A DNA stretch of 64,000 bases from Chitinophaga varians (GCF_014529945.1 NZ_JACVFB010000004.1:310001-374000); one strand, 5' to 3'. Positions 43,380-52,277 are shown, numbered from the stretch's first letter. The notes: generated from the sequence alone by a model not told the origin. Program-made: numbers and translations.

Positions 43380-44300
43380 ATGTCTGATAGCCCAAACCTC
43401 CTCTCCGGGAAACGTAAGTACCTGTTCGGGTTGCTGTTGTTTTTGTTTATCTCCCTAATAGGTGTGGCTTTCGGCATCAGAGATAGGGACGATTTTGACG
43501 TCTCCAGAAGAGAAGTTTTGCTCCGGAAGATAGGACATGAACTACTTTTACAGTCGGGTGACAGTACATCACGGGTACTTCCCGTGGAAAAACTCGGTGA
43601 CAATGAATACCAGGTGAGGTTTGAGAAAGAATTTACGTTTCAACCCGGCTCCCTGGTGAGCACTACTCAGCGTTTGTTGGCCCAAGACCCGTTCGCAAGT
43701 GATTATATTGTTAACGTACTTAACTGTGCCAATGCCAGTGTCGCTTATGGATATGCTATATCAAAAAATAAGAAGGATGATATTGTACCCTGTTTGGGAA
43801 GAAGGCAACCCGTAGCATGTTACATCATCAACATTAAATTTAAACCATCCGGTATCACGACCGCAAAAAATACATATTTGCTGGGAGGAGGCCTGTTATG
43901 TTTGGCCGTTGTCGGTCTTATTTTTTTCAGGCCTGTTAAACCGCGAAAAGTTTTACCTGTGGATGATCAGCATACGGACATGATCACTTTGGGAGCAGTG
44001 TTGTTCGATACGAAGAACCGGAAGCTGATCATAGACGGCATAGCAACAGACCTGACCGGAACTGAAACCCGTGTACTCAGCATTTTCGCAAAGTCTCAAA
44101 ATGAGATAATTGAGAGAAGCAGGTTACAAAAAGAGATATGGGAAGATGAAGGTGTTATTGTAGGGCGTAGTCTGGATATGTTCATATCAAAGCTTAGGAA
44201 GAAATTGGAACCTGACCCGAATATCAAAATTGTGGTGATACGCGGAAAAGGATATCGGCTTGAAGTCAGCGCTTCAGAAGAATCTTACCGAATCCGGTAG
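43380..44300 (+). CDS. Transmembrane winged-helix regulator (ToxR-like layout)
   Basis: 306 residues. Helix 1 (14-33) and helix 2 (166-184) enclose a periplasmic domain of about 130 residues with three Cys (116, 138, 147), which could form a disulfide or bind a ligand. The C-terminal cytosolic part (203-296) is an OmpR/PhoB-type winged helix: LGAVLFDTKNRKLIIDG, DLTGTETRVLSIFAKSQNEI, ERSRLQKEIWEDEGVIVGRS, LDMFISKLRKKLEPDPNI and IRGKGYRLEV. There is no receiver domain. It is a one-component regulator that senses outside the inner membrane and binds DNA inside. The gene follows the TGTAA array directly. Confidence 0.88.
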   Translation: MSDSPNLLSGKRKYLFGLLLFLFISLIGVAFGIRDRDDFDVSRREVLLRKIGHELLLQSGDSTSRVLPVEKLGDNEYQVRFEKEFTFQPGSLVSTTQRLLAQDPFASDYIVNVLNCANASVAYGYAISKNKKDDIVPCLGRRQPVACYIINIKFKPSGITTAKNTYLLGGGLLCLAVVGLIFFRPVKPRKVLPVDDQHTDMITLGAVLFDTKNRKLIIDGIATDLTGTETRVLSIFAKSQNEIIERSRLQKEIWEDEGVIVGRSLDMFISKLRKKLEPDPNIKIVVIRGKGYRLEVSASEESYRIR

Positions 44301-44310
44301 GTAAAGCCAA

Positions 44311-44348
44311 TAAAAAAAGCCAGACATACATTACTATACGTCTGGCTT
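44311..44348 (-). terminator. Terminator of tRNA-Pro transcript
   Basis: Nine-bp perfect stem (44317-44325 / 44340-44348) followed on the minus strand by seven T; starts 5 bases past the tRNA end. Confidence 0.85.
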
Positions 44349-44352
44349 CTTG

Positions 44353-44426
44353 TCGGGATGACTGGATTCGAACCAGCGGCCTCTTCGTCCCGAACGAAGC
44401 GCGCTACCGGGCTGCGCTACATCCCG
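44353..44426 (-). tRNA. tRNA-Pro (anticodon CGG)
   Basis: The minus strand folds into a full cloverleaf of 74 bases: acceptor CGGGATG/CATCCCG with the bacterial-type C1-G72 pair, D arm with GCGC and CCCGGTA, anticodon stem CTTCG/CGAAG with loop TTCGGGA (anticodon CGG, codon CCG), and T arm CTGG-TTCGAAT-CCAG. The discriminator base is A, as expected for tRNA-Pro; CCA is not encoded. Confidence 0.96.
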
Positions 44427-44501
44427 TTTTTGCTCGGGGCCACAAATTAACCACGATTTTCTTAAAAATCCAAGTTTTTTTAATGTAGTGGTAGAAAGCC
44501 T

Positions 44502-45320
44502 TTACTGTATGACTTTCTGTAGAAAAGTACCGGGTGCTGCGCCGGTAAACTGTTTGAACTCTTTGATAAGATGATTCTGATCGTAATAGCCATGGTCCAG
44601 GGCTATGGCCATAAAATCGGCTGGCCGGGGAGGCAGCAGCTGCAGACAGGCCTGCACAAAACGATGCTGCCGCAGGAACATTTTGGGAGGAAGACCGGTG
44701 TAGTAGCGGAAGTTGCGTTCCAGCCATTTGTAGTTGACACCCAATAGCGAGGTTAGTTCTTTCACGGTCACCACGCCTTTACGTTGACAGATATACGAAA
44801 ACGCGGCTTCGAGCAAACCGTTATGCCCCGGCTGCTCCGGTAGCTGCGTGGCCATCCATGCTTCTGCGGCCTGTATTTTCTGTGGCAGATCGGCAGCGGA
44901 GCTCACCTGCTGCTGAAGGGTGGCACCATCGCGCCCCAGCATATCGGGGAGACTCCAGGCGGCGCCCTGCTGCAGGCGTGCCGGCAACAAAGGCCAACGC
45001 TGGTAAAAGAGCACGGGGTTGAACCGGATGATGAGCAAATCGCCTTGTGGCTGTGGTAACTGCAGCCTTGTCTTTTCCAGGTACTGGCTGCTGATCCATG
45101 CGCCGGCGAGGGTAGTGGCGGTATCACCGGTGGTAAACGTGACCTGATCGGACGGGTGCGGCAGGAAAGCGATAGTGGGCATCCCGTCGCTGACGGCGAG
45201 GCAGTTTTCCTGCAGCTGACTGGCCGGCAGCACGTAAAAACCGGTGATCAGCCGCGACAGCGCGGCAGATGGCCGGATCATATCCAGACTTTGTATGTAT
45301 TGGTACAGCGTCACGGGCAT
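44502..45320 (-). CDS. AraC-family transcriptional regulator
   Basis: 272 residues. The N-terminal domain (about 15-160) resembles the DUF6597 type found in Bacteroidota AraC proteins. The C-terminal AraC DNA-binding domain has two helix-turn-helix units: [20 protein letters not shown] and the conserved second motif [20 protein letters not shown] followed by [15 protein letters not shown] perfect -7 element (45325-45332) sits only 5 bases before the ATG at 45320. Transcription may therefore start at or in this codon, and the second Met (45281, [11 protein letters not shown]) could be the true start. Targets unknown. Confidence 0.88.
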   Translation of the reverse strand: MPVTLYQYIQSLDMIRPSAALSRLITGFYVLPASQLQENCLAVSDGMPTIAFLPHPSDQVTFTTGDTATTLAGAWISSQYLEKTRLQLPQPQGDLLIIRFNPVLFYQRWPLLPARLQQGAAWSLPDMLGRDGATLQQQVSSAADLPQKIQAAEAWMATQLPEQPGHNGLLEAAFSYICQRKGVVTVKELTSLLGVNYKWLERNFRYYTGLPPKMFLRQHRFVQACLQLLPPRPADFMAIALDHGYYDQNHLIKEFKQFTGAAPGTFLQKVIQ

Positions 45321-45324
45321 ATTA

Positions 45325-45332
45325 CAAATGTA
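45325..45332 (-). promoter_or_regulatory. Bacteroidota -7 promoter element TACATTTG (minus strand)
   Basis: Exact TAnnTTTG on the minus strand, 5 bases before the first ATG of the AraC gene; it questions that start codon or implies a leaderless mRNA. Confidence 0.45.
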
Positions 45333-45420
45333 CTGGTGCCGATGCGGCCGGAGAAATAAATTAATGTCTAATATTTACTACGAGGCTACAGCGGGTCGCT
45401 GCATTTTTGTGCTCAAAAAC

Positions 45421-45993
45421 ATGATACTTCCTGTTATCGCTTATGGCCATCCGGTGCTGCGTACGGCCTGTGCAGCAGTGCCGGCAGATATGGCCGGTCT
45501 CCCTCAACTCATTGCCGACATGTGGCAGACGCTGGAACGCGCCCGGGGCGTGGGACTGGCAGCGCCGCAGGTCAATCAGCCGCTGCGGCTGTTTATCGTG
45601 GAAAGCCAATCCACCTTCGCGCACCTGGGCGAAGAAGAACGCCTCACCCTTTTCCCTGATGGCGCCGGCATCCGCGAAACCTTCATCAATCCAAAGATCA
45701 CGGCTGTTTCGGAACAGACCTGGGAAGACGAGGAGGGGTGCCTCAGTATCCCCGGCCTCTGGGCGCGGGTGAGACGCCCATGGAGCATCACCATCGACTA
45801 TCTGGATGCTGCGCTGCAACCGCAGGTACGGACCTGCGCCGGCCTCACGGCCAGAATGGTCCAGCATGAATATGATCATCTGGATGGCCGCCTGTACTTC
45901 GATCATCTGTTGCCGCTACAGAAAAAGCTGCTGGCCGGTAAACTGGAAAAGGTGCGCAAAGGCTACTACCGGGCCGGTTATCCGATGAAATAA
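45421..45993 (+). CDS. def: Peptide deformylase
   Basis: 190 residues from ATG 45421 (MILPVIAYGHPVLR), the normal PDF start; the frame extends upstream into the AraC gene without family similarity. All three PDF motifs are present: GVGLAAPQ (43-50), EGCLSIPG (105-112; the metal-binding Cys) and QHEYDHLDG (148-156; two metal-binding His and the catalytic Glu). It removes the N-terminal formyl group from new proteins. The insertion between motifs 1 and 2 (STFAHLGEEERLTLFPDGAG) is typical of Bacteroidota deformylases. It is an extra or the sole copy; this cannot be told from the window. Confidence 0.95.
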   Translation: MILPVIAYGHPVLRTACAAVPADMAGLPQLIADMWQTLERARGVGLAAPQVNQPLRLFIVESQSTFAHLGEEERLTLFPDGAGIRETFINPKITAVSEQTWEDEEGCLSIPGLWARVRRPWSITIDYLDAALQPQVRTCAGLTARMVQHEYDHLDGRLYFDHLLPLQKKLLAGKLEKVRKGYYRAGYPMK

Positions 45994-46009
45994 ATCGTAC
46001 CTTGCCGGT

Positions 46010-46507
46010 ATGAAAATGAGCCAATATCTGCGGCAGGGGAAATCCGAAAACTATCAGGATGCGGAAGAGAAAGGTCTGCTGAAAGCCGGCGACGTGGCCC
46101 GCCTGCTAACGAAAAAATTCAAAGAGAAAATATCCGCAGCAGAGCTGACGCCGTTTGCCTCGGAATGGCATCATGCCGGCGTATTTAAATCCGGTAACGC
46201 TTTGAAAGGAAAACGGATTTACTTTTTTTCACCGGCAGCGGTGGAAAAGATAACGCTGGAGCGGATCCTGGCCGGGCGGCAACTACCAGTGAAGGATACT
46301 CGCGCGGTAAAGGGATGGTACCCGCAATATTTTCGTATGACCGACCCCGTAAGCCGGCGTACCTATAATAAAGGTTTTGTGGGTATCTACGAAGGGCCGG
46401 CACATAAAGCGCCGAAGGGGTTCAAATCATTGCCGGATGAGGCTTTTGCCCGTGCTGTGCAACAAAAAGGAAAAGAGCTGAAAGCAGGGGAGGACCCCGT
46501 CTTTTAG
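46010..46507 (+). CDS. Basic protein of unknown function
   Basis: 165 residues, ATG 46010 (or 46016), 16 bases after the deformylase stop and probably cotranscribed. It is Lys-rich and soluble. The N-terminal half is helical with a possible DNA- or RNA-binding character (KGLLKAGDVARLLTKKFKEK), followed by SEWHHAGVFKSGNALKGKRI. The C-terminal half has WYPQYFRMTDPVSRRTYNKGF and AHKAPKGFKSL. I do not recognise the family. Its stop overlaps the convergent membrane gene by 4 bases. Confidence 0.65.
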   Translation: MKMSQYLRQGKSENYQDAEEKGLLKAGDVARLLTKKFKEKISAAELTPFASEWHHAGVFKSGNALKGKRIYFFSPAAVEKITLERILAGRQLPVKDTRAVKGWYPQYFRMTDPVSRRTYNKGFVGIYEGPAHKAPKGFKSLPDEAFARAVQQKGKELKAGEDPVF

Positions 46508-46965
46508 GCTTGTATCGCTGTTTTTATCCGGCGATAGCCTGATGTAAAAACACCTGCCGGCAAATAACGTTCTACCCTGTCAAGTATTTCAAGAAAAGGC
46601 TCTTTGCGGTAAAAATTGCGGTCCAGCCGCAACTTACGACCGCCGTAACGGATAATCAGTTCCACTTCCCGGTATCGTCCCACACGCTTCAGGTCTACGC
46701 TGGTAACATCGGTCCACTGAAAATGATGCGGCCGCAAGCCTCCGGTATACCACACTTCCTGAGGACTAAGCGTGAGTTTAAGTCGCGGATAGGCATACAT
46801 GGACCACGCCAGAAAAATAAATATCAGGCTCATAAAAACGAGGCTGTCTCTTTTATGCTGTGAGAACTCCACATAGGCAACAAAGACGCCCAGGCTCAAC
46901 ATAAACACAGCGCCTGTATAACAAAGGTTACGGTACCAGTTCGGAAGAGTAAATGTTTCCTGCAT
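46504..46965 (-). CDS. Small membrane protein with a bacterial PH-like domain
   Basis: 153 residues. Two adjacent membrane helices (about 13-30 and 40-60) are followed by a beta-rich cytosolic domain: LTLSPQEVWYTGGLRPHHFQ, WTDVTSVDLKRVGRYREVEL, then IIRYGGRKLRLDRNF and a final helix. This layout resembles bacterial PH-domain (bPH) membrane proteins. Function unknown. It is divergent from the LytTR membrane regulator, with start codons only about 42 bases apart. Confidence 0.65.
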   Translation of the reverse strand: MQETFTLPNWYRNLCYTGAVFMLSLGVFVAYVEFSQHKRDSLVFMSLIFIFLAWSMYAYPRLKLTLSPQEVWYTGGLRPHHFQWTDVTSVDLKRVGRYREVELIIRYGGRKLRLDRNFYRKEPFLEILDRVERYLPAGVFTSGYRRIKTAIQA

Positions 46966-47006
46966 ATAACGAATATATTACTTTCGCGCCTGCTTTGTTG
47001 TTTCGC

Positions 47007-47954
47007 ATGAAAAAACGTATATTAAATACCGAAATACGCCACGGTATGAAAAGTTTGCCAACACTCCCGCTGGTCGCAGACCAGCCCCGCTTCAGCCTCC
47101 TGGACCCGGTGCGGAACAGGATTGAACTGATCATTTTCTGCAGTGTTTTCAGTTTTTGTTTCATGTATGTTTTCCTGCCCTTTAATATCAATATGTGGTA
47201 TGAAGGACAACATCTGCACCTGGTCGTGTTCTTCGGTATATTTACCGGTTGCGGGATACTGGGGCTCACTATTTCACAATTTCTGCTGGCAGGTTGGAAA
47301 GTACGCCGCAGGCTCACCAACGCCACCTACCTGTGTTGGCTGCTGGGGGAAATCGTGCTCGTCGCGTCCATCGTGACCATGGTGGACGTGCTGCTCACCG
47401 ATACTTTTTTCTTCACCTGGAGCGAGTTTATCAACACCCTGCGATATACCGCGCTGATCATGCCCCTGCCATATATGATCTCCCTGCTCTGGTTTTTCTC
47501 CCGGGAGAAATATAAGCAGTTGAAGTCACTGGAAAACAGGGTGTCACAGATACCAGGACCACCCTCCCCGGTGGTAAGCCTCCCGGCGCTGCTGCCGGTA
47601 ACAGTGCCCGACAGCTGCCTGCAAATAAAAGATGAACAGGGGAAGACGGTCCTGTCGGTGCATCCGGCCAAACTACTCATGGTCAAAGCGGAAGATAACT
47701 ACGTACAGGTGTTCTATCGTAATGGCAGTTCCATCAGCAAAGAGCTGGTGAGGGTGCCCCTCAAAAAAATGGAAACACAACTGACAGGCAACGGCTTCGC
47801 CCGGGCACATCGTTCCTATCTGGTCAATCTGTCTAAAGTGGTACTTTTTAAGAAAAATTCAAAAGAGTGCTTTTTACAGATTGAAGGAATGGAAGATACC
47901 CCCGTTCCCGTTTCCGGAACTTATCTGCCGGTATTTCAGTCAGCCTTCGGCTGA
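47007..47954 (+). CDS. Membrane-bound LytTR transcriptional regulator
   Basis: About 315 residues from ATG 47007; ATG at 46953 and 47046 are alternatives. Four membrane helices fill the N-terminal 180 residues (IIFCSVFSFCFMYVFLPF, VVFFGIFTGCGILGLTI, CWLLGEIVLVASIVTMV, YTALIMPLPYMISLLWFF). A linker leads to a C-terminal LytTR DNA-binding domain (KLLMVKAEDNYVQVFYRNGS, then ARAHRSYLVNLSKVVLFKKN). There is no receiver domain, so it is a one-component regulator, likely sensing membrane or envelope state. A near-consensus -7 element (TACTTTCG, 46979-46986) supports starts at 47007 or 47046. Confidence 0.85.
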   Translation: MKKRILNTEIRHGMKSLPTLPLVADQPRFSLLDPVRNRIELIIFCSVFSFCFMYVFLPFNINMWYEGQHLHLVVFFGIFTGCGILGLTISQFLLAGWKVRRRLTNATYLCWLLGEIVLVASIVTMVDVLLTDTFFFTWSEFINTLRYTALIMPLPYMISLLWFFSREKYKQLKSLENRVSQIPGPPSPVVSLPALLPVTVPDSCLQIKDEQGKTVLSVHPAKLLMVKAEDNYVQVFYRNGSSISKELVRVPLKKMETQLTGNGFARAHRSYLVNLSKVVLFKKNSKECFLQIEGMEDTPVPVSGTYLPVFQSAFG

Positions 47955-47970
47955 TGATATCGCATAAATA

Positions 47971-48067
47971 TCAAAATGACAAAATATTAAAACATCAAAA
48001 TGGCCCAATAACCAACAGCCTGTCCCTCAATAGTCATCCAATCTCAAAATATCAAAATCTCAAAATA
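47971..48067. repeat. Scattered TCAAAAT units in the intergenic spacer
   Basis: TCAAAAT occurs five times between 47971 and 48067, three of them nearly in tandem (CTCAAAATATCAAAATCTCAAAATA). The complementary text TTTTTTGATTTTC recurs at 52248-52277, so the same type of A-tract repeat flanks this three-gene unit on both sides. No coding sense. Confidence 0.5.
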
Positions 48068-48186
48068 CCTAAATTCCATTTCGCCCCGTATGTGCCTGAT
48101 TTCACCCCAAACCCGCCGCCGTGGGCATGTTGCCACGGGTGTTTTTGGTAATATCGCCTTTGTCAACCTGTCTAAATTCCACCCTG

Positions 48187-50937
48187 ATGTTCAAAGTCTT
48201 ATTATCAACCATTATTTGTCTGATGGGTTTTATCCATCTGTCGCAGGCCCAGATCACGGTCTCGGGCAACGTGCGCAATGCGGACACCAAAGAGGTGGTC
48301 CCCGCCGTATCAGTAACGATGAAAGAAGCACCTAACGGCGACTATACCAACGATCAGGGAAACTTCCGCTTTTCTGTAAAGAAACAGTATCCCGTTACCC
48401 TGGTTTTTTCATCCCTTGGATTTGAAACCAAAGAGGTGACCGTCGCTAGTGCCGGTCCACTGAAAATAGAGCTCACCCCCGTATCCGTCCTCGGACGCGA
48501 AGTGGTGGTCTCCGCCAGCCGTTTTACCCAGAAGAAGATCGAATCACCCGTTACCATCGAACGAATCAGCACCAAAGAAATCATCAACTCCCCCCAGCCC
48601 AGTTATTTTAATATGATACAGGGCCTCAAAGGGGTGGATGTCACTACCTCCAGCCTCACCTTCACCACCATCACTACACGCGGTTTTAATACCAGCGGCA
48701 ACACCAACTTCACCCAGATCGTTGACGGCATGGATAACCAGGCTCCCGGCCTCAACTTCCCGCTCGGTACAGCTATCGGCCTCACCGAACTGGATGTGGA
48801 CAACCTCGAAGTGCTGTCCGGCGCCTCCTCCGCCCTCTATGGCTCCCGCGGCCTCAATGGCACCCTCGTCATGACCGGCAAAGACCCGTTCAAATACCAG
48901 GGCCTCAGCGCCCAGATCACCCAGGGCGTGAACCACGTCAGCAAAGGCAAAGCCAACGATCCTTTCGGGCCATCGCCTTACTACGACTGGACCGTCCGCT
49001 GGGCTAAAAAAGTGAGCGACAAATTCGCCTTCAAGATCAACGTACAGTACATCCAGGCTAAAGAATGGATGGCCACCGACACCACTAATACCAACGGCCC
49101 CGGCGGCCCGCTCACCGACCCCAAATACAACGGGGTAAATATGTACGGCAGCAAAACAACGGTAGACATCAACCCCTTCCTGATGGCCGCGCTGCAACAG
49201 ACGCCGGAACTGGCGCCCCTCATCAACCCGCTGCTGGAAAAAGGCAGCAACTATGTGGCCCGCACCGGTTACCCGGAATACGGCTACCTGAGCAACGACG
49301 CCAAATTATTAAAGGCCAACGTAGAGCTGCGGTACAAAATCAGGCCGCGACTGGAAGCCATTATCTCCGGCACCTTCGGCAAAGGCAACGCGGTATACAG
49401 CAACGATACCCGCTATGCCCTCACCAACTTCGAACTGGGCCAGTACCGCGCGGAACTGAAAGCGGAACACTGGTTCCTCAGAGGCTATACCACCCGCGAG
49501 AACTCCGGTAATACCATTATCGCCAGTCCTACGGCGCAACTGATCAACGAAGCCTGGAAGCCCAGCTTCAACCCCGCCACCAGCGACGGCTGGTATCCGC
49601 AATATACCGGAGCGCTGCTGGAAGCGATGGCAGGAGGTAAAAGCTACCAGGATGCCAGCAACATCGCCCGCGCCTTTGCGGACCAGGGCCGGCCGGATGC
49701 GTCCAGCCCGCTGTTCCAACATCTCAAAGACAGCATCTCCTCCCTGCCTACTTCCAAAGGAGGTACCCTGTTTCTCGATAAAAGCAAACTGTATAACGTA
49801 GAAGGACAATATAATTTTACCCACCTCGTGAAATTCGCGGAACTGATAGCTGGCCTCAACTACCGCCTGTACCGCCTCGATTCCAAAGGCACACTGTTCC
49901 CCGACAACGACGGTCCTATCGATGTGGCGGAATACAGCGCTTATGTCCACGCCACTAAAAAAGTGCTGAAAGAGAAACTCAGCCTGAGCGCCGCTTTCCG
50001 TTATGATAAAAACACCCTCTTCGAAAAGCCCCGCATCACCACCAGGGCGTCGGCAGTAGCGGAGGTCAACCGCGAAAGCTTCATCCGTTTCTCTTACCAG
50101 AACGCCTATAGCTTCCCTTCCAATATCCAGGCGCTGCAGAGTACCCCGGTCGACTATAACAGCTTCGCTTCCGGCGGCTCTTCCAGACTGCTCAACGGCG
50201 TATATCAGTTTGACCGGTATCCGGCCTATACCCTGGAAAGCGTGACCAAATACCAGCAGAGCAACAATCCGGCTGATCTGCAAAAATTTGCCCTCAACGA
50301 TATCAAGCCACAATCCGTTGATGCCTTCGAGTTAGGTTATTCTTCCCTGATCGCCAAGCGGGTGCTGATAGACGTGCTCGGCTACTACGCTACCTGGAAA
50401 AACTTCATCGGCTATGTGAACGTGGCCAATACCCCCGGTACCGACGACCCTACGGCCTTTAAAGACCACAGCACCTATATGGCCTACAACATCGCCTACA
50501 ACGGCGCGGAGAAAGTGAATACCTATGGTTACGCCGCCAGCGTCGGCGTAGACATGTCACACAATTTTATGGGGAAAATCAATTTCTCGTCCGACTTCCT
50601 CCAAAACAGAAACAACAGCCAGGTCAACAACTTTAATACACCGAACTATAAATTCAATATTGACTTTGGCAATACCGGCTTTGGCAACAAAGAACGTTTT
50701 GCTTTTAGCACAACTTTCCGTTACCGTCCGGGTTATTTCTATCAGATTGGATTTGCAGCAGGCAACGTGCCAGCCTCCGCCGTGATAGACGCGCAGATCA
50801 GCTACCGGCTGTTACAGGCGCATTGCAGGATTAAACTGGGCGGCACCAATATCACCAACGTGTATTACCGTAACGGCTTCGGTAGCCCGGCTATCGGCGC
50901 TATGTACTACGCCAGCTTTTCATACAACGTATTTTAA
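48187..50937 (+). CDS. TonB-dependent receptor, no SusD partner
   Basis: 916 residues from ATG 48187 (MFKVLLSTIICLMGFIHLSQ, signal peptide). A CarboxypepD_reg-like domain (about 23-105) is followed by a plug (about 110-220: REVVVSASRFTQKKIESPVT, then TTRGFNTSGNTNFTQIVDGM, and VDNLEVLSGASSALYGSRGL) and a beta-barrel ending YYASFSYNVF. There is no STN domain and the plug lacks the SusC signature LNEVVVVGYG. Together with the absence of SusD, this places it with general TonB receptors rather than SusC. It is 23 bases ahead of a beta-helix lipoprotein and presumably in one operon with it and the diheme cytochrome. The ligand is unknown; a metal complex, a plant- or algae-derived compound or a glycan are all possible. 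Confidence 0.9.
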   Translation: MFKVLLSTIICLMGFIHLSQAQITVSGNVRNADTKEVVPAVSVTMKEAPNGDYTNDQGNFRFSVKKQYPVTLVFSSLGFETKEVTVASAGPLKIELTPVSVLGREVVVSASRFTQKKIESPVTIERISTKEIINSPQPSYFNMIQGLKGVDVTTSSLTFTTITTRGFNTSGNTNFTQIVDGMDNQAPGLNFPLGTAIGLTELDVDNLEVLSGASSALYGSRGLNGTLVMTGKDPFKYQGLSAQITQGVNHVSKGKANDPFGPSPYYDWTVRWAKKVSDKFAFKINVQYIQAKEWMATDTTNTNGPGGPLTDPKYNGVNMYGSKTTVDINPFLMAALQQTPELAPLINPLLEKGSNYVARTGYPEYGYLSNDAKLLKANVELRYKIRPRLEAIISGTFGKGNAVYSNDTRYALTNFELGQYRAELKAEHWFLRGYTTRENSGNTIIASPTAQLINEAWKPSFNPATSDGWYPQYTGALLEAMAGGKSYQDASNIARAFADQGRPDASSPLFQHLKDSISSLPTSKGGTLFLDKSKLYNVEGQYNFTHLVKFAELIAGLNYRLYRLDSKGTLFPDNDGPIDVAEYSAYVHATKKVLKEKLSLSAAFRYDKNTLFEKPRITTRASAVAEVNRESFIRFSYQNAYSFPSNIQALQSTPVDYNSFASGGSSRLLNGVYQFDRYPAYTLESVTKYQQSNNPADLQKFALNDIKPQSVDAFELGYSSLIAKRVLIDVLGYYATWKNFIGYVNVANTPGTDDPTAFKDHSTYMAYNIAYNGAEKVNTYGYAASVGVDMSHNFMGKINFSSDFLQNRNNSQVNNFNTPNYKFNIDFGNTGFGNKERFAFSTTFRYRPGYFYQIGFAAGNVPASAVIDAQISYRLLQAHCRIKLGGTNITNVYYRNGFGSPAIGAMYYASFSYNVF

Positions 50938-50960
50938 TCATTTATAAAAATGGAAATCAT

Positions 50961-52241
50961 ATGAAACGACACAACAGATATCCTATCCTGGCCCTCGCCC
51001 TGGCAGGCCTGCTGATGGCATGCCAGTCGTCGCAGGAACACAAGGACGGCTACAAAACAAAACTCACCTTCGGCCCCGGCGATGAAACCAAAATAGCCGA
51101 AGCTTTTCTGACCCTCAAAGACAGCACTAACATCTACCTGAAAGAAGGGACCTATAAGTTTGATAACCTGAGCATCGCGCAGGTGAAACATATCCGCATA
51201 GAAGGCGCCGGTCCCGATAAAACAATACTCGACTTCTCCTCCCAAAGCCAGGGTGGGGAAGGCATCCGCGTAACAGACGTGCACGGCTTTGCTATTCACG
51301 GCATGACACTGAAAGACTCCAAAGGGGATCTCATCAAAATAAATAAAAGCCAAAAGGTGTTCATCACCTACCTGCACGCCATCTGGTCGGTCTCCGATTC
51401 CACCAGCGGCGGATATGCTATCTATCCGGTGATGTGTAAAAATGTGCTGATAGAAAACTGCTATGCACAAGGTGCTTCCGACGCAGGTATCTACGTAGGG
51501 CAAACCGACAGCGCGGTGGTGCGTAACTGTAAAGCCTACAAAAACGTGGCAGGTTGTGAAATTGAAAACACTTCCAACGCACAGGTGTATAATAACGACT
51601 TCTATGGCAACACGGCCGGCTTCCTCATTTTTGACCTGCCCGACCTGTCTCAGCGCGGCGGACATGTGAAAGCATACAACAACCATTTCCATGACAACAA
51701 CGAGCGCAACTTCGCAAAGGCAGGCAGTTTTGGGTCTACCTGGGGCGTGGGGAATGCCGCTCCCGGCAGTGGAGTGGTGATATTATCGGCTTCCGATATT
51801 GAACTGTACAACAACCGCATCCTCAACAATAATTCCAGCGCTATCTCCGTGGTGTCCGGATTTTTTATTGATCCTAATGCGGGCGCTAAAATGAATGATC
51901 ACTATGACCCTATACCTAAGAACATTCGCATCCATGACAATGAAATGCAGGTGGGCGACAGCTTTCCACCAGCTGTTTATGAGCATCATACCGGTAAAAT
52001 ACTGGTTGCGCTTGAACAACAGTTGAACGCGCAGGATCCTGCCCGTAAAAACGCCCGCCTGCCTTTCATTACCTACGACGGTATCACGAGTAACGTGCTC
52101 ACAAAAGGTGCCGCCGCTAATCCCGATTCCATCTGCATCAGCCAGAAACAACCTAACCTGTTTGTGAATGTACACGCATTACAAATGGGGACTAAAGAAT
52201 GGCGTCCTGATACGGATGTGACACCGTTTGTATGTAAGTAG
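50961..52241 (+). CDS. Parallel beta-helix lipoprotein (TIGR03805-type)
   Basis: 426 residues with a lipobox (LAGLLMACQSS, Cys21). The body consists of right-handed parallel beta-helix rungs: FDNLSIAQVKHIRIEGAGPD, then IHGMTLKDSKGDLIKINKSQ, VLIENCYAQGASDAGIYVGQ, VRNCKAYKNVAGCEIENTSN and VYNNDFYGNTAGFLIFDLPD. The N-terminal start (ETKIAEAFLTLKDSTNIYLKEGTYKF) fits the family I know as TIGR03805, whose genes regularly pair with the diheme cytochrome family that follows here. Beta-helix proteins often bind or cut polysaccharides, but catalytic residues are not evident. Located at the cell surface or periplasm. Confidence 0.85.
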   Translation: MKRHNRYPILALALAGLLMACQSSQEHKDGYKTKLTFGPGDETKIAEAFLTLKDSTNIYLKEGTYKFDNLSIAQVKHIRIEGAGPDKTILDFSSQSQGGEGIRVTDVHGFAIHGMTLKDSKGDLIKINKSQKVFITYLHAIWSVSDSTSGGYAIYPVMCKNVLIENCYAQGASDAGIYVGQTDSAVVRNCKAYKNVAGCEIENTSNAQVYNNDFYGNTAGFLIFDLPDLSQRGGHVKAYNNHFHDNNERNFAKAGSFGSTWGVGNAAPGSGVVILSASDIELYNNRILNNNSSAISVVSGFFIDPNAGAKMNDHYDPIPKNIRIHDNEMQVGDSFPPAVYEHHTGKILVALEQQLNAQDPARKNARLPFITYDGITSNVLTKGAAANPDSICISQKQPNLFVNVHALQMGTKEWRPDTDVTPFVCK

Positions 52242-52247
52242 TAGATT

Positions 52248-52277
52248 GATTTTTTGATTTTCGATTTTTTGATTTTC
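52248..52277 (+). repeat. Perfect tandem repeat, 2 x 15 bases
   Basis: GATTTTTTGATTTTC is repeated head-to-tail (52248-52262 and 52263-52277) in the 77-base gap between the beta-helix and cytochrome genes. A near -7 element (AATATTTG, 52292-52299) follows. Confidence 0.7.

Noticed and set aside
47954-48151. 65-residue plus-strand frame in the spacer after the LytTR gene
   Set aside because: Encoded by the TCAAAAT repeats; low complexity and no start context.
48544-49197. 217-residue Gly/Val-rich open frame on the minus strand
   Set aside because: Antisense shadow of the same receptor; low-complexity composition typical of reversed GC-rich codons.
49309-50313. 334-residue open frame on the minus strand inside the TonB receptor gene
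   Set aside because: It is fully antisense to a well-supported receptor gene, has no recognisable domain, and its composition reflects the codon bias of the opposite strand.
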